DNA of 41,500 nucleotides from an uncultured Bacteroidales bacterium. GTDB taxonomy: Bacteria; Bacteroidota; Bacteroidia; Bacteroidales; Muribaculaceae. The notes beneath the pieces were generated by a model that saw only the letters and a list, made by a program, of their open reading frames with translations, was not told the origin of the DNA and did not search any database. The stretch lies in contig CACYAW010000057.1 of NCBI GenBank assembly GCA_902772455.1, positions 1-41,500 on the forward strand, given 5' to 3'. Each line of letters starts with the position of its first letter. The first letter of the stretch is position 1. The position numbers and the translations under genes are program-made. Positions 1-8,800 of this stretch are shown here, piece after piece.

Positions 1-1701
1 CAAATCCTGGACAGCAATGACCTGGAACGCGAGCGCGGCATCACCATCCTGTCCAAGAACGTGTCCATCTCCTACAACGGCTACAAAATCAACATCATCG
101 ACACCCCGGGTCACAGCGACTTTGGCGGCGAGGTGGAACGCGTGCTCAATATGGCCGACGGTTGCCTGTTGCTGGTGGACGCCTTCGAGGGCCCGATGCC
201 CCAGACCCGTTTCGTGCTGCAGAAGGCCTTGCAGCTGGGTCTCAAGCCCATCGTTGTCATCAACAAGGTGGACAAACCCAACTGCCGTCCCGACGAGGTG
301 CAGGAGATGGTCTTTGACCTGATGTGCAACCTGGACGCCACCGAGGACCAGCTGGACTTCCCCACCGTGTTCGGCTCGGCCAAGCAGGGCTGGATGAGCG
401 AGGACTGGCGCGAGCCCACCGACAACATCACTGCCGTGCTCGATGCCATCATCAAATACATTCCCGAGCCCGAGATGCTCGAGGGTGATGCCCAGATGCT
501 CATCACGTCGCTGGACTACAGCAGCTATGTGGGACGTATCGCCGTGGGCCGTGTGCACCGCGGTACCCTCAAGGACGGCATGGAAGTCGCCCTGTGCAAG
601 CGTGACGGCGAGGTGGTGAAGCAGAAAATCAAGGAGCTTCGCACCTTTGAGGGTATGGGACAGAAACACGTCGAGAGCGTGAGCAGCGGCGACATCTGCG
701 CCATCATCGGCCTGGAAGGCTTTGAGATCGGTGACACCGTCACCCTGCCCACCAACCCCGAGGCACTGCCCCGCATCGCTATTGACGAGCCCACGATGTC
801 GATGCGCTTCTGCATCAACGACTCGCCCTTCTTTGGCAGGGACGGCAAATATGTGACCTCGCGTCACATCTGGGATCGCCTGCAGCGCGAGTTGGACAAG
901 AACCTGGCACTGCGCGTCGAGCGCACCGAGAACGAGGACGCGTGGAATGTGTTTGGCCGCGGCGTGCTGCACCTGTCGGTGCTCATCGAGGAGATGCGCC
1001 GCGAGGGCTATGAGCTCCAGGTGGGCCAGCCCCAGGTTATCATCAAGACCATCGACGGCGTGAAATGCGAGCCCATCGAGGAGCTGAGCATCAACGTGCC
1101 CGAAGAATACTCCAGCAAGATGATTGACATGGTTACCCGCCGCAAGGGCGAAATGACCATGATGGAAACCCAAAACGACCGCATCCACCTCCAGTTCAAG
1201 ATACCATCACGCGGCATCATCGGCCTGCGCACCAACGTGCTGACGGCCAGTGCCGGCGAGGCCATCATGTCGCACCGCTTCCTGGCCTATGAGCCCTGGA
1301 AGGGCGAAATCGCCCGCCGCACTAACGGTTCGCTCGTGGCTATGGAGGGTGGCACGGCCTACGCCTACGCCATCGACAAGCTGCAGGACCGCGGCCGCTT
1401 CTTCATCTTCCCGCAGGAGGACGTCTATGGCGGTCAGGTCGTTGGCGAGCACACCAAGGAGAAAGACCTGGTCATCAACGTCACCAAGTCCAAGAAACTG
1501 ACCAACATGCGCGCCAGCGGTGCCGACGACAAGGTGAAAATCGTTCCGCCCATCGTGTTCAGCCTTGAAGAGGCTCTGGAGTACATCAAGGCCGACGAGT
1601 ATGTGGAAATCACCCCCAACCACATCCGCATGCGCAAGATCATCCTTGACGAACTCGAGCGCAAGCGCATCGCCAAGCAGAACGGACAGGACGAAGATTG
1701 A
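1..1701 (+). CDS. typA: Translational GTPase TypA/BipA (5' end outside window)
   Basis: This is a ribosome-associated GTPase of the EF-G/LepA superfamily, linked to ribosome assembly and stress adaptation. The frame is open at base 1, so the N-terminus with the P-loop (G1) lies outside; 566 residues are visible, against about 600 for the family. The visible motifs are the switch-I RERGITI, DTPGHSDFGGEVER (G3), NKVDK (G4) and GSAKQG (G5). EF-Tu-like domain 2, EF-G domain III/V-like modules and the TypA-specific C-terminal region (SRGIIGLRT, GQVVGEHT, KKLTNMRASGAD) follow, ending in a charged tail. A Met at codon 21 of the visible frame falls inside the GTPase domain and is not the start. The gene looks intact and stands alone, since a terminator lies just downstream. 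Identification is firm. Confidence 0.96.
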   Translation, partial: QILDSNDLERERGITILSKNVSISYNGYKINIIDTPGHSDFGGEVERVLNMADGCLLLVDAFEGPMPQTRFVLQKALQLGLKPIVVINKVDKPNCRPDEVQEMVFDLMCNLDATEDQLDFPTVFGSAKQGWMSEDWREPTDNITAVLDAIIKYIPEPEMLEGDAQMLITSLDYSSYVGRIAVGRVHRGTLKDGMEVALCKRDGEVVKQKIKELRTFEGMGQKHVESVSSGDICAIIGLEGFEIGDTVTLPTNPEALPRIAIDEPTMSMRFCINDSPFFGRDGKYVTSRHIWDRLQRELDKNLALRVERTENEDAWNVFGRGVLHLSVLIEEMRREGYELQVGQPQVIIKTIDGVKCEPIEELSINVPEEYSSKMIDMVTRRKGEMTMMETQNDRIHLQFKIPSRGIIGLRTNVLTASAGEAIMSHRFLAYEPWKGEIARRTNGSLVAMEGGTAYAYAIDKLQDRGRFFIFPQEDVYGGQVVGEHTKEKDLVINVTKSKKLTNMRASGADDKVKIVPPIVFSLEEALEYIKADEYVEITPNHIRMRKIILDELERKRIAKQNGQDED

Positions 1702-1735
1702 CACCACGTCAAGCCATCGCAAGAGAAACATTTAT

Positions 1736-1765
1736 AGGGTCGCTCATCCAGACGGCCCTTTTTTA
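1736..1765 (+). terminator. Rho-independent terminator after typA
   Basis: A 7-bp stem (AGGGTCG with CGGCCCT, one G-T wobble) around a 10-nt loop is followed directly by a run of T residues. It separates typA from the downstream regulatory/NRPS operon. Confidence 0.8.
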
Positions 1766-1822
1766 TTTACAATGTATATTTTTTTAACCCCAAAACACAT
1801 TATATATTTTATCAAAAATTTA

Positions 1823-1830
1823 TACCTTTG
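1823..1830 (+). promoter_or_regulatory. Bacteroidetes -7 element (TACCTTTG) for the NRPS operon
   Basis: TACCTTTG matches the TAnnTTTG consensus of the primary Bacteroidetes sigma factor. It lies 52 nt before the preferred ATG at 1883. I do not see a clear TTTG -33 box at the usual 19-21 nt spacing; the region there is AT-rich. It is the only good promoter match I found between the typA terminator and the PPTase gene, so it probably drives the whole operon. Confidence 0.55.
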
Positions 1831-1882
1831 TACATTCGATGAATAACAGCCTATAACGTTGAATATCTATTCAATACAAGTC

Positions 1883-4096
1883 ATGACGTTCAAGCAACTG
1901 TTTAACAAATTCAATTGGAGCCATTACCGCAAGTCCATATCGGCCATTGCCCTCATCCTGCTTGCCGGTGCACTTATAGAACTCATTTCGCTTGCTCAGT
2001 ACAACTATGCCCACAACATGGTTGAGGAAGGCCTTGATAACCGCGCCGAGAACGAGATGACTTTGAAGGCAGTGGTTGTCAAGAGTATTCTCAAGTCCCA
2101 CAAGGAGATGGTGCGCAACTATCTATGGCCTATCCAACATCAGCTCAAGAATCCCGATGCCATTCCCCGCATCCTCAAACGACTTGTTACGTCCAATCAG
2201 GACGTGATGACTTGTTTTACGGCTTTTACTCCAGAGTATTATCCCAATCGTTCACGGCTGTTTGAGCCAGTGGCCATCCGTAGTGGTGACAGTGTCTATA
2301 CCAAGCAAGTTGCCAATGAGTTGCATGACTACACTCAACGCGAGTTTTACCAGCAAGCCGTCCTGAACAACACTCCCTCGTGGAGCGACCCCTATCTGGA
2401 TGTCGATGGTTGCGGCAAGGTCGTGACGACCTATGCCATGCCCCTCACCGACGAAAACGGCAAAACCGTTGGCACACTCGGTATCGACCTGTCGACCGAG
2501 GGCATCATCGACACCCTGAACACGAGACACAATTACCCATCCACCTTTTTCCTGCTACTCACCGAGGACGGGAAACTTATCTCCAAACCCGATACCAGCC
2601 ATACCCAACAAAGTGATGTGGACGCTGTTGTGGCAATGATAAACGACAGCACCTGCCTGCACGAGCCCAGCCGTTCGGGCCTCAGCAAGGTCGTCACGTT
2701 CAAAAGCAAAGAGAAGGGCACGGGATACGCATACCATGCCTTTATGAAAGGCCAGCCCCACTGGCAGGTGGTGATGGTGTGCTATGACGACGAGGTTTTC
2801 GGCAAACTCTATGATTTGCGCCGTAACATGCTGTTACTCATGCTCGGAGCTTTCACCCTGTTAGGGTTCATTCTGTACCGCGTCAACCAATACGTGAAAC
2901 GGTTGCATGAATCCAGACTGAACAAGGAGCGCACCGACAGTGAGTTACACATTGCCCAAAAGATTCAGAGCGAGATGCTACCCCAGACCGACATTACACG
3001 GCCCGACGTCGAGGTGAGCGGCAAACAAGTCTCGGCGCTGGAAGTGGGTGGCGATCTGTACGACTATTTCATCCGCGACGAGAAACTGTTCTTCTGCATT
3101 GGTGATGTGAGCGGCAAGGGCGTGCCGTCATCGCTGGTGATGGCGGTAGTGCATTCCCAGTTCCGCAGTTTGTCCCGGAACGAGAGCAATCCCTCGCGCA
3201 TCATGCATGCCATCAACGAGGCAGCTTGTGAAGGCAATGATGCCAATATGTTTGTCACCATGTTCATCGGTGTGCTGGACCTGCCCACGGGTCGCCTGCG
3301 CTACTGCAATGCCGGCCATGACGCACCGCTGATTATAGACCATGAGGTAAGAAACCTGAAAGTGAACGCCAACTTGCCATTGGGATTATTCAGCGACACC
3401 ACCTATCTCCTGCAAGAAGAGCAACTACCCCGTGAGTCGTCCTTGCTGCTCTATACCGACGGCTTGACCGAGATGGCTGACACTAACCGAAAACTTTATG
3501 GCTTGCAGCGCATCATTGAAACGGCTCAGACCAGCCTGGAACAAGGCAAGGTTTCCCCGTCACAGCTGATGGAATCCCAGCATGAAGGAGCCTTGCGCTT
3601 TGCCAACGGAGCACAGCAGAGCGATGACCTGACCATGCTTTGTGTCCATTACCACCAGCATGAAGAGCATACCGTGCTCGACGAGACGATTAAATTGAGT
3701 AATGATGTGCATCAAGTTCCTGAACTTAATAATTTCGTCAAATCGGTGTCTGAACGATTAAACCTTGAGTCATCTTTATCGTCACAACTGATGCTGGCTG
3801 TAGAGGAGGCCGTCGTAAACGTGATGAGCTATGCCTATCCCATTGGAACTCAAGGAGATGTCACCGTCACTGCCAAGGGTACCGATAATGGCATCAAGTT
3901 CATCATTATCGACCAGGGTAAGGCCTTTGACCCGACCATGAAGAGTGAAGCCGACACAACGCTCAGCGCCGAGGAGCGTCCCATCGGCGGCTTAGGCATC
4001 CTGCTCGTGCAGTCGCTGATGGACAGCGTCAACTATGAGCGCATCGACGGCAAAAACGTGCTCACGATTATGAAGAATTATAATAACAAACAATGA
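1883..4096 (+). CDS. Membrane Cache-sensor PP2C (SpoIIE/RsbU-type) phosphatase fused to an RsbW-like kinase domain
   Basis: The 737-residue protein is a two-in-one partner-switching regulator. A first membrane helix (about 19-40) and a second (about 315-338) flank a periplasmic dCache-like sensor with the typical WSDPYLDVDG and GKTVGTLGIDLS signatures. The cytoplasmic part has a SpoIIE-type PP2C domain with metal-binding acidic motifs GGDLYDYF (about 389), GDVSGKG, TDGLTE (about 526) and DDLTM (about 581). A GHKL/HATPase domain follows, with EEAVVNV (N box, about 641), DQGKAFDP and GGLGILLV. By family knowledge the phosphatase removes phosphate from a STAS protein and the kinase adds it or binds the STAS partner. 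A STAS gene follows 27 nt later. No sigma factor lies nearby, so the output target is unknown. An in-frame TTG at 1859 exists, but ATG 1883 is preferred. Confidence 0.88.
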   Translation: MTFKQLFNKFNWSHYRKSISAIALILLAGALIELISLAQYNYAHNMVEEGLDNRAENEMTLKAVVVKSILKSHKEMVRNYLWPIQHQLKNPDAIPRILKRLVTSNQDVMTCFTAFTPEYYPNRSRLFEPVAIRSGDSVYTKQVANELHDYTQREFYQQAVLNNTPSWSDPYLDVDGCGKVVTTYAMPLTDENGKTVGTLGIDLSTEGIIDTLNTRHNYPSTFFLLLTEDGKLISKPDTSHTQQSDVDAVVAMINDSTCLHEPSRSGLSKVVTFKSKEKGTGYAYHAFMKGQPHWQVVMVCYDDEVFGKLYDLRRNMLLLMLGAFTLLGFILYRVNQYVKRLHESRLNKERTDSELHIAQKIQSEMLPQTDITRPDVEVSGKQVSALEVGGDLYDYFIRDEKLFFCIGDVSGKGVPSSLVMAVVHSQFRSLSRNESNPSRIMHAINEAACEGNDANMFVTMFIGVLDLPTGRLRYCNAGHDAPLIIDHEVRNLKVNANLPLGLFSDTTYLLQEEQLPRESSLLLYTDGLTEMADTNRKLYGLQRIIETAQTSLEQGKVSPSQLMESQHEGALRFANGAQQSDDLTMLCVHYHQHEEHTVLDETIKLSNDVHQVPELNNFVKSVSERLNLESSLSSQLMLAVEEAVVNVMSYAYPIGTQGDVTVTAKGTDNGIKFIIIDQGKAFDPTMKSEADTTLSAEERPIGGLGILLVQSLMDSVNYERIDGKNVLTIMKNYNNKQ

Positions 4097-4123
4097 TATT
4101 AACCATTTAAAGCTATAAATAAA

Positions 4124-4426
4124 ATGAAAACTACAATTCAAGAATTAGACGAGAAAACGATTATCACGCTGATTGGCTCATTAGATACAGCTGCGGCGAT
4201 GGAGGCAGATGCAACGCTGAAGCCTATCACCGAATCGATCAACAAAGATGTGGTGTTTGAATGTAAAGAACTGGAGTACATCGCATCTAGCGGCCTGCGC
4301 ATCCTGCTCGACGTGCTCAAGAAGACCAAGGCCAAGGGCAAGACCGTCACGCTGCGCAACGTGAACGACGACATCAAGAACGTGTTTCAAATCACTGGGT
4401 TCATCAACTTGTTTGAATTTGAGTGA
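4124..4426 (+). CDS. STAS-domain anti-sigma-factor antagonist (RsbV/SpoIIAA-like)
   Basis: This 100-residue, single-domain STAS protein has the antagonist signature LEYIASSGLRILLDVLKK. The serine just before the glycine (Ser56) aligns with the phosphorylatable Ser58 of SpoIIAA. By family knowledge it cycles between phosphorylated (inactive) and dephosphorylated (partner-binding) forms. The upstream gene encodes both a candidate phosphatase and a candidate kinase domain for it, which makes the pair a compact partner switch. Its stop codon lies 14 nt before the preferred ATG of the barrel gene, and a possible GTG start of that gene overlaps it, so co-expression is likely. It is not long enough to be a transporter STAS tail. 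Confidence 0.88.
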   Translation: MKTTIQELDEKTIITLIGSLDTAAAMEADATLKPITESINKDVVFECKELEYIASSGLRILLDVLKKTKAKGKTVTLRNVNDDIKNVFQITGFINLFEFE

Positions 4427-4440
4427 AACTCTCCTGTAAC

Positions 4441-5793
4441 ATGATACACAACCAAATCAGGCGATGGCTGCTGGCAGTCATAGCCATGCCTGCGCTGCTG
4501 GCAACGGGCCAGCCCTCGACCGATACCATTCCCGTTCCCAAAAACGAGTTTAGCATTGACCTGCAGTTTCTGGGTCGCGGCGAGTCACGATATGGCGGCA
4601 TGCCGTCAGCACCCGTTGAGGATGAGGAAGAAGGTGAGAATGTTGAGGTTCCTAAGTCCAATTTCTTGCTCAGCCGCACACGCTTGCCCATCAACTTCAA
4701 ACGCGACTGGCTCGAAGCCCGCGTCACGCCTCAGCACTCTGGTGTGTGGGGACAGGCGGGCAAAGGAGGCTTCAACCTGCATGAAGCATGGGTGAAGATG
4801 GCCACATATTCCGGCATGTTTGCCCAAGTTGGTCGTGTGGCCCTGAACTATGATGACGAACGCATCATCGGCTCTGATGATTGGGCAATGGCTTCATCTT
4901 CCCACGACGTTTTGCGTCTGGGTTATGAAGGTCACGGCCACAAAGCCCATATCATTCTGGCCTATAACCAGAATGCCAATGTAATGGAAACTGGCGGCTC
5001 CTACTATGTTAACGGCGGTCAGCCCTACAAAACCATGCAAACGGCGTGGTACCACTATGACATGCCGCGTTTGCCGTTGGGAGCTTCACTGCTGTTCATG
5101 AACATCGGCATGCAGAGTGAGCTGAATGACAAGCTTGATAAGACCTGGTTCCAGCATTTGGCAGGTACCTATGTGTCATTCCAGCCCAAACACTGGAAGG
5201 CCGAGGCGTCATACTATAACCAGTTTGGCAAAAATGAGCATGGTGTCAAAATCCAGGCCTGGATGGCCAGTGGAAAAGTCACCTATATGCTGTCACCCAA
5301 GTTCAACTTTACTGCAGGCTATGACTACTTGAGCGGTGACAAATACTTTGCTGTTCCCACCGGGCACAACATTGGTATGGTACATCACGATGTCATTAGA
5401 GGCTTCAGCACAGTCTATGGTTCCCATCACAAGTTCTACGGCGCAATGGACTTCTTCTATGTGAGCGCCTATCATCACGGATTCACTCCTGGCTTGCAGA
5501 ATGCTTATTTAGGAGCCACTTACAGCCCATTGAAGAACTTGATGATCAATGGCAGTTATCACTACTTTGCTACAGCAACCGACCTTGATGACATGGACAA
5601 GACCCTCGGACACGAGATCGAATTCCAGACGGGCTATGCCATTAGCCGCGACGTGAGCGTCGCAGCAGGAGCATCATTCATGTGGGGCGGCGAAACGATG
5701 AAGCGTCTGAAACGCTCCAGCTCAAAGAACAGCCTGCGCTGGGGATACATCACGCTTGTCGTCAACCCGCGCATTTTTACAACCAAATGGTAG
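4441..5793 (+). CDS. Outer-membrane beta-barrel protein (alginate-export/porin-like)
   Basis: The 450-residue protein has a Sec signal peptide (IRRWLLAVIAMPALLATG, likely cut near residue 24). A barrel-like sequence of alternating aromatic and polar strands follows (for example FAQVGRVALNYDDERIIGSD and MLSPKFNFTAGYDYLSGDK), and the chain ends in an aromatic Trp, as outer-membrane barrels often do. It resembles the alginate-export/porin class known in Bacteroidetes, but I cannot name a substrate. A short acidic stretch after the first strand (EDEEEGENVE) probably lies in a loop or plug. It sits between the STAS gene and the NRPS gene with no terminator, so an outer-membrane channel for the NRPS product or its precursors is a reasonable inference. 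A GTG at 4423 is in frame; ATG 4441 gives the better signal peptide. Confidence 0.75.
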   Translation: MIHNQIRRWLLAVIAMPALLATGQPSTDTIPVPKNEFSIDLQFLGRGESRYGGMPSAPVEDEEEGENVEVPKSNFLLSRTRLPINFKRDWLEARVTPQHSGVWGQAGKGGFNLHEAWVKMATYSGMFAQVGRVALNYDDERIIGSDDWAMASSSHDVLRLGYEGHGHKAHIILAYNQNANVMETGGSYYVNGGQPYKTMQTAWYHYDMPRLPLGASLLFMNIGMQSELNDKLDKTWFQHLAGTYVSFQPKHWKAEASYYNQFGKNEHGVKIQAWMASGKVTYMLSPKFNFTAGYDYLSGDKYFAVPTGHNIGMVHHDVIRGFSTVYGSHHKFYGAMDFFYVSAYHHGFTPGLQNAYLGATYSPLKNLMINGSYHYFATATDLDDMDKTLGHEIEFQTGYAISRDVSVAAGASFMWGGETMKRLKRSSSKNSLRWGYITLVVNPRIFTTKW

Positions 5794-5795
5794 GC

Positions 5796-5830
5796 TAGTT
5801 TCTAGTCCTTAGTTTCTAGTTTCTAGCTTC
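5796..5830 (+). repeat. 7-nt tandem tract (five TAGTTTC-like units)
   Basis: The units are TAGTTTC, TAGTCCT, TAGTTTC, TAGTTTC and TAGCTTC, starting 2 nt after the stop codon of the barrel gene and ending 29 nt before the NRPS start. On the minus strand the unit reads as a CTAGAAA rotation, which resembles the tracts at 22859 and 39226. Confidence 0.8.
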
Positions 5831-5859
5831 AACGCCTAAAAACCAAAATTAACCAAAAT

Positions 5860-8800
5860 ATGAAACTTTCAGCACCCTTATCAACCTCCCAGTTCGGAAT
5901 CTATGTGGAATGTGCAAACCACCTGGGAGAGCCATGCTATAATCTGCCTTTCGTTTATGTGCTTGACCGTTCGCTGGATGGCCAACGACTGCTCGAGGCC
6001 GTTAAGACAGCCTTTAAGGCTCACCCCACACTGTTCACCCGCATCGAGTTGGGCGAAGACGGAGAGCCGATACAGACGCTCGACATGGACAATGAGCAAT
6101 GGTCGCCCAGCATTGAAGACATCCAGGACATCGAACAGGAAAAAGCTCAGTTCGTGGAGCCGTTCAACATCTACGGAGACCGACTGTTCCGTTTCAGGCT
6201 GTTGCGCGACAAGGATCATTATTATTTCATGGTCGATTATCACCACATCATCATGGACGGCGCATCGTTCCGGATTCTGATGCAAGAAATCGACAAGGCT
6301 TATCAAGGCGAGCCCCTTGCCCCCGAAGAGTTGACGATGATGGAAGTAGCCACCGACGAAGCAGCCAGACGCAAGACTCCCGCCTATGATGAAGCCAAGA
6401 AGTGGTTTGCCGCCAACTTTGACTGTGGCGACACCTTCACCCAGTTTGTGCCCGATCTGGAGGAGCCCGAGTATCGCGAGGGCCAGTTACTGCGCACCCT
6501 GTCGGTCGACCTGGGCCGCGTTGATGAATACTGCAAAAAGAACGGTGTGTTCAAGAGTACGCTGTTCACCACGGCCTATGCCTTCCTGCTGGCTAAGTTC
6601 AACAATGAGCAGGAGAGTCTGTTCAACACCATCTACAACGGCCGGACTGACAAACGCTTCAGCCGCTCGCTAGGCATGACGGTCAAGACCCTGCCCGTTT
6701 ATGCCAAGTTCACCAACGAAACCACCGTGCTGGAACTGCTGCAACAAGGACAGGAACAGATGGCAGGGTGCCGCGAGCACGATTCATACTCCTATGCCGA
6801 CTTGATGACAGACTTGAACCTGCAGAGCAACTCCATTTTTGCTTGGCACGGCAATGTGCTTGACGTCCAGATGATAGACGGCAAGCCTGTGGAGATGATC
6901 AGAATTGCCAACAACACGCTTGAAGAATCGTTCTACCTGAAAGCCTTCATTAACGACGGCAAGGTAGAAATTGAAGCCGAATATAAAGCCAACGAATACT
7001 CGCAAGAGCTCGTTGCCCAGATTTTAGAGAGCTATGAGGCCGTGCTCGAGGGCTTCATCACCCAGGAATACCTGCGCGACATCGACATTGCCACAGCCGA
7101 CCAGGTGGCAACCCTCGACAGCTTTAATCCTGGAGAACTGGAGTATGATGACAGCCAGACCATCGTCTCGTTGTTCCGCCAGCAGGTCAAGGCCACGCCC
7201 GACGCAACAGCCGTCGTATATATGGACAAGCAGTTCACCTATGCCCAGGTTGATGAAATCAGCGACCGCATTGCCGCCTATATCGTCGGCAAGGGCCTGG
7301 GTGCCGAGGACGTGGTATCTGTCATCATTCCCCGCTGCGAGTGGATGCCTATCGCCTCGATGGGAGCGCTCAAGGCCGGTTGCGGCTATCAGCCGCTCGA
7401 CCCGAGTTATCCCAAGGAGCGCCTGAACTTCATGATGCAGGATGCCAATGCCAAACTGCTGATTGCCGACGAGGAACTGCGTCCCATCGTTGACGAGTAC
7501 CAGGGCGAGGTGCTGCTGACCAAGGACATCATGGGCCTGCCCGCTGCCGCAGCGCCCCAGGTGGACATCAAGCCCGACCAGCTGTTTATCCTGCTTTATA
7601 CGTCGGGTTCGACAGGTGTGCCCAAGGGCTGCCAGCTTATCCACGCCAATCTTGTGGCCTTCTGCCACTGGTACCATCAGATGTTTGACCTCAAGGCAGG
7701 TTGCAAGGTAGCTGCCTATGCCAGCTACGGCTTTGACGCCAACATGATGGACACGTACCCCGCGCTCACCAGCGGAGCAACCGTCTATATCGTTCCTGAG
7801 GAATTGCGTCTGGACCTTATCGCCCTCAACGAGTATTTTGAGCAGAACGGCATCACCCACTCGTTCATGACTACGCAGGTGTGCTACCAGTTTGCGACAA
7901 GTGTCGAGAACCACTCCTTGCATTATCTCTCGACCGGCGGCGAGAAACTGGCATCGATAACGCCCCCGCAGGGCATCAAGTTCTTCAACCTCTACGGTCC
8001 CACCGAGTCAACGGTATTCATCACCTATTATCTGGTGGACAAGAAAATGAAGGAGATTCCCATCGGCAAAGCGCCGAAGAACATACGCCTGTATATCGTC
8101 GATCCGCAGGGACACCGCCTGCCCGTGGGTGCGGCCGGCGAATTGTGGGTAGCAGGCTCCCAGGTGAGCCGCGGTTACCTGAACCGCCCCGAGAAGACTG
8201 CCGAAGTCTTTATTCCCAACCCGTTCACCAGTGAGGAAAAATACAACCGCGTTTATCGCACGGGCGACATCGTCCGTTACTTGCCGTCGGGCGACATCCA
8301 GTTTGTGGGACGCCGTGACGGCCAAGTCAAGATTCGCGGTTTCCGCATCGAGCTCAAGGAGGTCGAGAGCGTTATCCGCGAGTTCCCCGGCATCAAGGAC
8401 GCTACGGTACAGGCCTTTGATGACGAGGGCGGCGGCAAGTTCATCGCTGCCTATATCGTGAGCGATGAAACCATCGACATCGATGCATTGAACAACTTTA
8501 TCATGGACCAAAAGCCGCCTTACATGGTGCCTGCCGTGACCATGCAGATCGACGCCATCCCCTTGAACCAGAACCAGAAGGTGAACAAGCGCGCCCTGCC
8601 CAAGCCCGAAAAGAAGGCTGCTGCCATCGAAGAGAGCAACGTGCCCATGAACGTGCTGGAGCAGGAACTGCACCAGATTGTCGCCGACATCGTCAACAAC
8701 AAGGAATTCGGGGTGACAACCATACTGGGTTATGCCGGACTGACCTCCATCTCGGCCATCAAACTGGCCGTTCAGGTCAACAAACGCTTTGGCGTGACGC

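Noticed and set aside
5796-5830. CRISPR-like short repeats
   Set aside because: The units are 7 nt and contiguous with no spacers, and no cas gene is present. The same holds for 22859-22884 and 39226-39253.
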